Made by a program: the position numbers and the translations under genes
Shown: piece after piece, positions 37,755 to 43,817 of the stretch
Numbering within the stretch: position 1 is the stretch's first letter
Layout: each line of letters opens with the position of its first letter
The notes under the pieces: generated by a model
Told to the model about the DNA's origin: nothing
The model's database searches: none
Seen by the model: only the letters and a program-made list of their open reading frames with translations
Virus record (IMG/VR): IMGVR_UViG_3300037838_000157
Coordinates: 1 to 43,817 of that record
Direction: 5' to 3' (one strand)
From: a virus
Length of the DNA: 43,817 nucleotides

Positions 37755-38169
37755 CCTACTGCTGACTACATCAGCACTGGCAGGAAACAAAACCCCTGGG
37801 GACACCAAGGGACACATAGGAGAGATGCCACCACCAATATGGTTGGGTAGTGATCTCAAATACAGTATGCCGGCCTTCCTGTTTAGACACACACAGTTCC
37901 TTAGATTCAGCCTTAAAAAAGCAGAGAAGAAGATGCACGAATCGGCGGTGTTCTTCGCCCTAACAAGCACAGAGAACGGCAAGATCGTCAGTTGGTATAG
38001 CAAGAAGCGTCTGGCCGCAGGTAAGGTGCGTGTGATACACTCATACCCAATTTCAGGCGGATACTGCCGTACGTACCAAGCACACATCAAAGTAAATGGC
38101 AAAGAACGGCATATGACTAACAATGCCTGCAAGTATATTGGCACACCTAGTTGGTCCTTTTATAAATAA
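37720..38169 (+). CDS. Exported surface-antigen-like protein (17-kDa/RT0821-like end)
   Basis: Start at ATG 37720 (MRLFKVITVLISLLLTTSALAG): signal peptide with cleavage near ALA. The C-terminal half (SGGYCRTYQAHIKVNGKERH, MTNNACKYIGTPSWSF) resembles the C-R-x-Y/F...G...A-C-x-x-x-x-G-x-W end of the alphaproteobacterial 17-kDa surface-antigen family (RT0821/Lpp0805). This family is typical of Rickettsiales and relatives. A phage copy could alter the surface of the infected cell or block superinfection; inference. The frame before 37720 belongs to the preceding gene. Confidence 0.6.
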   Translation: MRLFKVITVLISLLLTTSALAGNKTPGDTKGHIGEMPPPIWLGSDLKYSMPAFLFRHTQFLRFSLKKAEKKMHESAVFFALTSTENGKIVSWYSKKRLAAGKVRVIHSYPISGGYCRTYQAHIKVNGKERHMTNNACKYIGTPSWSFYK

Positions 38170-38181
38170 TCAGTATAAATA
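38161..38181 (+). promoter_or_regulatory. Twin T4-type late promoters (TATAAATA x2)
   Basis: TATAAATA at 38161–38168 and again at 38174–38181, 13 bp apart. The first overlaps the stop of the surface-antigen-like gene. They precede the virion-type gene at 38209 with an AAAGGAA ribosome site. Confidence 0.8.
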
Positions 38182-38208
38182 AGTACATAAGACAAAGGAA
38201 TTTAAACA

Positions 38209-38862
38209 ATGGCAACAGTTGAACCAAAATCATTATACACAGTATCTCCGGCAGAACCGGAAAATGCATACTTCACAGTAGCAATAAACACAACAGGTTT
38301 CTTAGACACAGAAACAGTCAACGGTGGAAGAGTATCACCTTGTGTTGCTTCAGACTTCGCGACAGCACCAACTACAATAGCACAATCACTATTGATCTCA
38401 AGGGGTGCATTAAGATTCAAGATGATAATGGAAAACTTGGCATTGAGAACAAACTTCAGGATCCACAACATAGTTACAACTTATGCTGTTGACAGAGGCG
38501 ATGATCCAATCACTGCACTGGGATTTGGTCTTGTTTACGAGAACAGGAATTTAGTAGCAAACACAGGTACAAGTGACCTAGGTGACTCTACAGCGATCAA
38601 CTCAAGACAACTATTCATCAAAGACAGGATAGCAGATGCACTCAACACAACAAGAACAGAGAAGATGAGTGTTTTTGATCCAACAACTGGAAACAGCAAC
38701 ATATCAGACATCGAAGTTACAGCAGGTCCAGTACTTTTAGTATCAAAAGGTGAGATACTAGAAGCGATCACGGTATCGGAAGTTACAGGATTCGCTCCAC
38801 AGACTGCGAACCAGTTGGTGACTGACAACGCCCTGAGTTACGGCGCTGACGACTCTCAATAA
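38209..38862 (+). CDS. Virion-type structural protein
   Basis: A 217-residue, Thr/Ala/Ser-rich acidic protein with beta-type composition (PENAYFTVAINTTGFLDTE, LLISRGALRFKMIMENLALR, EVTAGPVLLVSKGEIL). No catalytic motif. Twin late promoters and a good ribosome site predict high late expression. Probably a tail tube/fibre or decoration protein; no family recognised. After it 110 bp hold no gene but include a late-type TAGTAAATAC (38957–38965) for the next gene. Confidence 0.65.
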   Translation: MATVEPKSLYTVSPAEPENAYFTVAINTTGFLDTETVNGGRVSPCVASDFATAPTTIAQSLLISRGALRFKMIMENLALRTNFRIHNIVTTYAVDRGDDPITALGFGLVYENRNLVANTGTSDLGDSTAINSRQLFIKDRIADALNTTRTEKMSVFDPTTGNSNISDIEVTAGPVLLVSKGEILEAITVSEVTGFAPQTANQLVTDNALSYGADDSQ

Positions 38863-38956
38863 TCAATAATATTTTTATAAAAAGTCAGTAAGGAAGTTCT
38901 GACCTGGATCTACTTTACCAAACAAATCAATAGCATAAAAACTGGCATTGTGTTAT

Positions 38957-38965
38957 AGTAAATAC
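38957..38965 (+). promoter_or_regulatory. Late-promoter-like AGTAAATAC upstream of 38975
   Basis: AGTAAATA, then 10 nt, then ATG; weaker than the perfect TATAAATA boxes. A second TTATAAAT overlaps the start codon itself. Confidence 0.4.
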
Positions 38966-38974
38966 ACTTTATAA

Positions 38975-41518
38975 ATGTTTATAGCGATCTTAACACTACT
39001 ATCAGCACTGTCCATATCTGGAGTTGCGATATTTTACTCCGTGATAGGACTTGCCACCATATTCCCAGGTGCTTTCGTGCCTGTGGTGATCATGGGCGGG
39101 GTGCTTGAAATTGGCAAGTTGATAACGGCATCCTGGCTGTATAGGAATTGGAAGTTTACTCCTTTCATGCTCAAGACCTATCTAACCACGGCCGTAATAA
39201 TATTGAGTTTGATAACAAGCATGGGAATCTTTGGATTCCTATCCAAAGCACACCTTGAACAGAACCTAGAATCCGACACACTGATACAACGTATAGAAAT
39301 ATTGAAGGACAAGATTGAAGGTGAGAAGATGTCAATCGATAGACAGAATGCTATTATAGCCAGAGCCGAGAAGGCAATCAACAGAGATACCGGAACAGCG
39401 TCCGGAGACATAGAAGTGCAACAGTCTATCATAGCAGATGCCAATGAAAAATTGAAAACACTACTTACGGTCGAGACCAACACAGTCAGAGACCTAAACG
39501 ACAGGTTGAAAACACTAGACAAGAACGTGAGCGATGTACTGACTTCAAACAAATCATTCTTTAATGAGGAGAAGGCGGCCGCTGACCTAAAAACATCTCA
39601 GAAAAGTGAGAGGGCCGAGATAGCAATCAAAGTCAAAGAAGCACAGGTAAGGATAGCAGAATTAAAAGCAGATCACAAACAAGAGATTGCCAAAGCACAA
39701 GAGATCATAGCAAACATGAGATCAGGATCCCAGGACAACAAGGGCGAGTTCACCAAAGAGATAGAAAAAGCAGAACAGAAAATATTCGATTCACAGGGTA
39801 ACATAGACCTATATATTGTTGAGAAGCAACCTCTTGAAAAAGATATGCTGACCCTGGAAGCAGAGATAGGACCTGTGAAGTACATAGCGGCGTTGGCAGT
39901 GGATTGGGGTATAACGGACCAAGTTGAGACTAGTAAGGCTGTAAGATGGGTTATATTGCTTTTAATCGTGGTGTTTGATCCCCTAGCAGTATTACTATTG
40001 ATCGCGGCCAACCAGAGTCTGATGAGAAGATTTCCACCTGAGGCTCCTAAACCACAGGAAGTGATTGATCTAGAAAAACCAGATGAAGAAGATGTCACAC
40101 TGAAGTGGAACGAGATGATGGATAAGTCAGATGCGGCGGCCAAGATGGAAGAGGCCACACAACAACTGCAGGAATGGAAGGACAAACTTGAAGCGTTCAA
40201 TAACAAGGTAAAGAAGCCTGAGCACAAACCTGTAGAAATCGTGCAGGAAGACAATGAAGTCATCCCACATATAGATCTCACAGGCCAAAAAAAAACTGAA
40301 GCGAAAGAAATAGTACCAGATAACACAGATGCATTTGATCCAGACGAAGTGGCATACGAAATGATAGAAGAGCCAAAAGTGGACAAAGAGAAGCAACTAG
40401 AAAGATTCAAGGAACGTGAGGAAGAGGAACGGAAAGCACTAGAAAAAGTGGCACGAGAGGCCTCAGAAGAAGAAAGGATCAAACCCGATCTCACAGAAGT
40501 CATAGAACCTGAAGTAAAAATAGATGAACCAAAAGATGTAGTTAAGAACGCCAAACCTTTGGTGATGAGGACAATAAAGCCAGCGGAGGTGAAGCCCCCA
40601 AAGCCGGAACTGCCAAACCCGGCGGATCTGACTGATGAAGAACGTAACAAGATGCTCGATGTGTTCCACACACAAAATGGAACATTCGAAGACATCAGCA
40701 ACGAGGAATTGAAAGTGGAAAGAGATCAAAGCAATAGAGCACAATTTTTAGCCGACGTGGGCCTTACCAAGGAACAAGCACAAGCACAGGGTCCTATAAC
40801 AGAATCTAGGATGGCCTTCTTCCAGGACATAATAGATGATATCCAGAGAGGCGACACTACTTTTGAAAATGTGCCTGAGGAGAACAGGAACATAATAGCA
40901 CAGTTGATGGATCCAGAAATACCAAATCCACAAATTATCACAAAAGGATCTGCACTTAAAGATCAACGTCCTGACGGATTGGAAGAGATGAGTGCCGAAG
41001 GACTTAAAGAAAAATTCATGATACAGCCAGACATAGAAGACAGACCCATGACAGACGAGGAACTAGACAAGTTGTTGGAAGGGTTCGACGGAGGGGACAA
41101 AACAGTAACAGGTAAGAGAAGAATGATAATAAAGAATGGTCAAAGGATATTTGTACCAATCGAAGACAAACAAGAGTATGTTCAGAACGAAGAGCAAACT
41201 GATCAGACCCTTTGGCAAAAAGCCAAGGTGTTAGATATACCAGAACCAGACAAGAATGAGATTATTTTACCAGACTTACCAAACACGATAGAGGACGTTC
41301 CAGAGATAGCGGATTCAATTAATATACAACAGTCTATACCTCAAACAAAATTTGACACATACAAGAAAAGAATTACCAGTGAGGAAGACTACCACCAAAG
41401 AGTTGAGGCCAGGATCAACGACCTGATAACTAAATTAGACAGCAAGGAGATTAAACTTTCCGACTTGTCCAAAGAAGATCAACAAGTTATAATAGATATA
41501 TTAAACCAAAACGGATAA
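38975..41518 (+). CDS. Large membrane/coiled-coil protein of T4-like marine phages
   Basis: An 847-residue protein. The N-terminal 90 residues contain about three hydrophobic spans (residues 2–25, 31–50, 66–90), then a long coiled coil (about 100–290) rich in Glu/Lys/Ala, then another hydrophobic span (about residues 323–350, VRWVILLLIVVFDPLAVLLLI), and a very long acidic, Pro/Glu/Lys-rich tail (about 355–847) without clear domains. Comparable large membrane proteins occur in T4-like cyanophages. Ordered spans suggest a periplasmic or cytoplasmic coil held by helices on both sides, but the role (membrane scaffold, superinfection exclusion) is unknown. Confidence 0.7.
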   Translation: MFIAILTLLSALSISGVAIFYSVIGLATIFPGAFVPVVIMGGVLEIGKLITASWLYRNWKFTPFMLKTYLTTAVIILSLITSMGIFGFLSKAHLEQNLESDTLIQRIEILKDKIEGEKMSIDRQNAIIARAEKAINRDTGTASGDIEVQQSIIADANEKLKTLLTVETNTVRDLNDRLKTLDKNVSDVLTSNKSFFNEEKAAADLKTSQKSERAEIAIKVKEAQVRIAELKADHKQEIAKAQEIIANMRSGSQDNKGEFTKEIEKAEQKIFDSQGNIDLYIVEKQPLEKDMLTLEAEIGPVKYIAALAVDWGITDQVETSKAVRWVILLLIVVFDPLAVLLLIAANQSLMRRFPPEAPKPQEVIDLEKPDEEDVTLKWNEMMDKSDAAAKMEEATQQLQEWKDKLEAFNNKVKKPEHKPVEIVQEDNEVIPHIDLTGQKKTEAKEIVPDNTDAFDPDEVAYEMIEEPKVDKEKQLERFKEREEEERKALEKVAREASEEERIKPDLTEVIEPEVKIDEPKDVVKNAKPLVMRTIKPAEVKPPKPELPNPADLTDEERNKMLDVFHTQNGTFEDISNEELKVERDQSNRAQFLADVGLTKEQAQAQGPITESRMAFFQDIIDDIQRGDTTFENVPEENRNIIAQLMDPEIPNPQIITKGSALKDQRPDGLEEMSAEGLKEKFMIQPDIEDRPMTDEELDKLLEGFDGGDKTVTGKRRMIIKNGQRIFVPIEDKQEYVQNEEQTDQTLWQKAKVLDIPEPDKNEIILPDLPNTIEDVPEIADSINIQQSIPQTKFDTYKKRITSEEDYHQRVEARINDLITKLDSKEIKLSDLSKEDQQVIIDILNQNG

Positions 41519-41520
41519 AA

Positions 41521-42108
41521 ATGGCAAAAGGTGATAAACACGTTGGATCAACAGACCAGCAAGGTAACAAAGAACAGGAAAAAACATACGCGGCCACAGG
41601 TGAAAAACTCGAACTGCGTAAGAAGAACGGTACTATCACTTTGGTGACACCACCTAGTTTCTTCCAGAATCAGAACAAAAGTTTCTGTCTGATAAACCTC
41701 AGCAAAAAAGACAAGGACAATTTTGCAGATCAAATTAACAAATATTTTCCTAAAGAAGATTTAACGATTTATCTCTGGGATGACAATAACTTCTCAGCCC
41801 TCGATCCATTTGGCGCTGATGATCCTGAATACGAAAAATATCTAGAAACATGGGCACCTAACAAGAAGGGTAGAGACTACACTTGGTTGTTGAATGCTTG
41901 TAGGGCCTCGACGACAGTGATACTTAACATGGACTACAGTTCTAACCAGATGAAGGTATGGTCAGGATACATTTTGACAATGGCCAAGACTTGGTTCCTA
42001 AACTCTAACACAGATGACTCAGCATCGTTCGGTGTGTTGAACAGAAACAAGATCAACAACATGCAAGAACTATTCCCCAAGATTAAAAAACTCAAAGAAA
42101 ATCAATAA
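41521..42108 (+). CDS. Hypothetical soluble protein between membrane protein and clpX
   Basis: A 195-residue protein starting 2 bp after the membrane protein's stop and ending in the TAATG overlap with clpX. Composition: acidic/basic, beta-rich middle (GTITLVTPPSFFQNQN, SFCLINLSKKDKDNF), DLTIYLWDDNNFSALDPFG, and helical C-terminus ending in Lys. No motif known. Coupling to clpX suggests co-production with the unfoldase. Confidence 0.65.
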   Translation: MAKGDKHVGSTDQQGNKEQEKTYAATGEKLELRKKNGTITLVTPPSFFQNQNKSFCLINLSKKDKDNFADQINKYFPKEDLTIYLWDDNNFSALDPFGADDPEYEKYLETWAPNKKGRDYTWLLNACRASTTVILNMDYSSNQMKVWSGYILTMAKTWFLNSNTDDSASFGVLNRNKINNMQELFPKIKKLKENQ

Positions 42109-43358
42109 TGTCGGAAGAAGCATTGGTATGCTCGTTCTGTGGCAAAAGCCGTAAAGACGTCACTAAGATGATCGTGGGTGCCAAGAAGACATCCATATGC
42201 AACGAATGTGTAAAACTTTGTGTAGAAATCCTAGAAGAAGATGTAATCAAAGCACGTAAAGAAAAACTTTACTCCGGTGATAAGCAAATACTCAATCCCG
42301 TTGCAATCAAGGAACACCTAGACGAATATGTTATAGGACAGGATGCCGCGAAGACAGTATTAAGTGTGGCAGTTGCCAATCACTACAAGAGAATAGTACA
42401 ACCACCAATAGACTTTGATCTAGACAAATCAAATGTTATGGTGTTAGGTGCCACAGGTGCTGGTAAGACACTAATGGCAAGAACAATAGCAAAGTACCTA
42501 GATGTTCCATTCGCAATAGCAGATGCAACTACATTGACCGAATCTGGATATGTGGGCGATGATGTTGAGAATGTGGTACAGAAACTGTATGCGAACTCTG
42601 AGGGTGATATAGAGAAGACACAGAAGGGTATAATATTCATAGATGAGATAGACAAGATCTGTCGTAAAGGAGAGAATACATCTTTGACCAGAGACGTATC
42701 AGGTGAGGGTGTACAACAAGGACTACTTAAAATTGTGGAAGGAACAGAATGCAGAGTACCACCACATGGGGGTAGGAAACATCCTGACCAGCAGACCATA
42801 ACCATAGACACTAGCAACATCTTGTTCATAGTGGGAGGTGCATTCACAGAACTAGAAAAACAGATAAGAAGGAAGAAAGCATCAGGCGGCATAGGGTTTG
42901 GAACTAAACTGCAAGAGCAGGATGACAAGAACTATCTGTCTGAGGTGCAACCAGAAGACCTGATCAAGTACGGACTGATACCAGAGTTCGTTGGTAGATT
43001 CTCCATGATAACAAACATAGACCCGTTGGATGAGCCGCAGTTGATAAGGATACTGACTGAACCCAAGAACGCCATACTAAAACAGACAAACTACCTGTTT
43101 GGATTGGACAACATAGACATTGAGTTTACCAAAGAGGCCAAGCAGAGCATAGCACGTAAGGCCAAAGAACTAGGAACCAACGCAAGGGGACTGAAAAACA
43201 TAGTAGACACAGTGGTTCTGCCATACCAATTCGACGCAGAGGAGATGAGGGACCGAGGAGTTTCAAAAATACAGATAACTAATGCGGTGGTTGACAATGG
43301 TGCAGACCCTGTGTTAGTATTTAAAAAAACAAATGGAATATCAAAAAAACAAAACTAG
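42108..43358 (+). CDS. clpX: ClpX-type AAA+ protein unfoldase
   Basis: A 416-residue ClpX. In order: N-terminal zinc-binding domain (Cys 8, 11, 31, 34), Walker A GATGAGKT (114–121), pore-1 loop GYVG (147–150), Walker B IIFIDE (175–180), RKH loop (223–225, RKHPDQ), IGF loop (GGIGFG, 260–265) used to dock on ClpP, arginine finger region FVGRF (about 297), sensor-2 GTNARGLK. ClpX uses ATP to unfold proteins, including ssrA-tagged ones, and feeds them to ClpP. Phages rarely carry it; retention of the IGF loop suggests use of host ClpP. No ClpP gene is in the window. A tmRNA gene is at 20.6 kb. Overlaps the next gene by 26 bp. Confidence 0.93.
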   Translation: MSEEALVCSFCGKSRKDVTKMIVGAKKTSICNECVKLCVEILEEDVIKARKEKLYSGDKQILNPVAIKEHLDEYVIGQDAAKTVLSVAVANHYKRIVQPPIDFDLDKSNVMVLGATGAGKTLMARTIAKYLDVPFAIADATTLTESGYVGDDVENVVQKLYANSEGDIEKTQKGIIFIDEIDKICRKGENTSLTRDVSGEGVQQGLLKIVEGTECRVPPHGGRKHPDQQTITIDTSNILFIVGGAFTELEKQIRRKKASGGIGFGTKLQEQDDKNYLSEVQPEDLIKYGLIPEFVGRFSMITNIDPLDEPQLIRILTEPKNAILKQTNYLFGLDNIDIEFTKEAKQSIARKAKELGTNARGLKNIVDTVVLPYQFDAEEMRDRGVSKIQITNAVVDNGADPVLVFKKTNGISKKQN

Positions 43359-43626
43359 ACCCAAATTCAAAAAGACGGAGAGACCGTTGGGTTTCCAGGG
43401 CTACTATGTGGAAGTGCGTGAAGGCGAAGATGCCATCAGAGCATACAGGAAGATCAAGAGATGGATCAAGGAAGACAAGTTCATAGATCAGATCAGGGAC
43501 AACAATACCTATAGGAAACCATCAGAGATCAAAGTTGAGAAGAACAAAGAACGTAGGAAAGTCTTACGTAAACTGCGTAGAGAACGTGACAGTTTCATTT
43601 CAATGCGTCCACAAAGAGGCAGATAA
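43333..43626 (+). CDS. rpsU: bS21-like ribosomal protein homologue
   Basis: A 97-residue protein with YVEVREGEDAIRAYRKIKRW, EDKFIDQIRDNNTYRKPSEI and KNKERRKVLRKLRRERD: the order of the short small-subunit protein S21 (V-R-x-x-E/D...A-h-R-x-h-K-R...K-P-S/T...R/K-rich helices). The first 20 residues are an extra basic extension. bS21 helps 30S initiation at mRNA leaders; phages are known to carry copies, and one in a pelagiphage is familiar to me. It may bias host ribosomes to phage mRNAs. Overlaps the end of clpX by 26 bp. Confidence 0.75.
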   Translation: MEYQKNKTRPKFKKTERPLGFQGYYVEVREGEDAIRAYRKIKRWIKEDKFIDQIRDNNTYRKPSEIKVEKNKERRKVLRKLRRERDSFISMRPQRGR

Positions 43627-43649
43627 TTTTACCAAAAAAAGGTCGTAAT

Positions 43650-43677
43650 TTGACATATAGTACATATATGTTATAAT
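43650..43677 (+). promoter_or_regulatory. Sigma-70-type promoter (TTGACA – 16 nt – TATAAT) with late-type box
   Basis: TTGACA at 43650–43655, 16 nt, TATAAT at 43672–43677; an overlapping TATAATAAATAC (43672–43683) resembles a late box. It drives the heat-shock gene at 43746 with a 60-nt leader and an AGGAGGA ribosome site. Confidence 0.75.
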
Positions 43678-43745
43678 AAATACAGTTGAAGATTGCTTTA
43701 GATAGGATCTTCATACATTAACCTTGCTAACATAGGAGGACAGCA

Positions 43746-43817
43746 ATGACAAAACATCTATCTATTTTTAATAACCTAAGACCACACACAGTAGGATTCG
43801 ACGACTGGTTCGATCAC
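43746..43817 (+). CDS. Hsp20-like small heat-shock protein, N-terminus (cut by window)
   Basis: Only 24 residues are visible: MTKHLSIFNNLRPHTVGFDD, then WFDH. T4-like marine phage Hsp20 proteins begin in the same way (short start, then L-R-P-x-x-h-G-F-D-D-h-F), so this is probably the phage alpha-crystallin-type chaperone. Strong AGGAGGA ribosome site. The gene continues beyond the window. Confidence 0.6.
   Translation, partial: MTKHLSIFNNLRPHTVGFDDWFDH

Noticed and set aside
39673-40701. 342-residue reverse-strand open frame inside the large coiled-coil gene
   Set aside because: Ser/Phe-rich shadow of the Glu/Lys-rich forward coding sequence; no ribosome site and no sensible protein features.
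42383-42928. 181-residue reverse-strand open frame
   Set aside because: Lies entirely inside clpX, whose motifs are unmistakable.
1-43817. CRISPR arrays, insertion sequences, integrase or attachment sites
   Set aside because: I saw no regular direct-repeat array, transposase or integrase, consistent with a lytic phage.

Overview
The window looks like a piece of a large, strictly lytic, T4-like marine myovirus genome. The evidence is dense and mostly co-directional genes with many 1–30 bp overlaps, T4-type late promoters (TATAAATA and close variants), an nrdA/nrdB pair, a PAAR spike tip, a MGME1-like PD-(D/E)XK nuclease, a beta-helix tail fibre, a cyanophage-type DUF6267-like protein, and the start of an Hsp20-like gene. 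No photosynthesis genes are visible. A permuted tmRNA whose tag ends in LAA, a phage ClpX, an S21-like protein and a 17-kDa-surface-antigen-like exported protein point to an alphaproteobacterial host (SAR11-like is my best guess) rather than a cyanobacterium. That host call is inference.

Layout. 1–6.7 kb: end of a membrane protein, then a modification-type island with two paralogous methyltransferases, a sulfotransferase-like P-loop protein, a 2OG-Fe(II) oxygenase, a DUF6267-like protein, a reverse-strand GT10-like glycosyltransferase, twin Cys-rich microproteins and an FkbM-type methyltransferase. 6.7–13.8 kb: three virion-type proteins with strong ribosome sites and a terminator, small conserved proteins, a coiled-coil/membrane protein, a truncated SPASM-like fragment, the nuclease and the tail fibre. 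14–17.5 kb: class Ia ribonucleotide reductase. 17.5–20.3 kb: PAAR protein, a structural-type protein, a GT-A-like glycosyltransferase and a methyltransferase.

20.3–21.3 kb (reverse strand): HNH endonuclease, then a circularly permuted two-piece tmRNA gene (acceptor piece before coding piece), then a small exported protein. 21.3–25.7 kb: small genes, a DGQHR-motif ParB-like protein, an HNH-like protein and a reverse-strand SGNH hydrolase. 25.7–34.8 kb: a striking cluster of seven HxD...H oxygenase-like proteins (an eighth is at 1.4 kb) interleaved with two DegT-type aminotransferases, a short NAD-dependent epimerase and a PP-loop ATPase whose promoter carries a 30-bp palindrome. 34.9–38.2 kb: a candidate structured RNA, a membrane-anchored glucosaminidase, and a set of exported proteins including a lipoprotein and a surface-antigen-like protein. 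38.2–43.8 kb: a virion-type protein behind twin late promoters, an 847-residue membrane/coiled-coil protein, ClpX, an S21-like protein and the start of the heat-shock gene.

Two themes may reward follow-up. First, this phage carries a trans-translation RNA, a ClpX unfoldase (with the ClpP-docking IGF loop kept) and a ribosomal-protein-like gene, so it could tag and destroy proteins on its own terms. Second, late-promoter motifs sit exactly 5 nt before the start codon of at least seven genes, which predicts leaderless late mRNAs. Early promoters of sigma-70 type (TTGAC-like, 16–18 nt, TATAAT-like) head several other gene sets.
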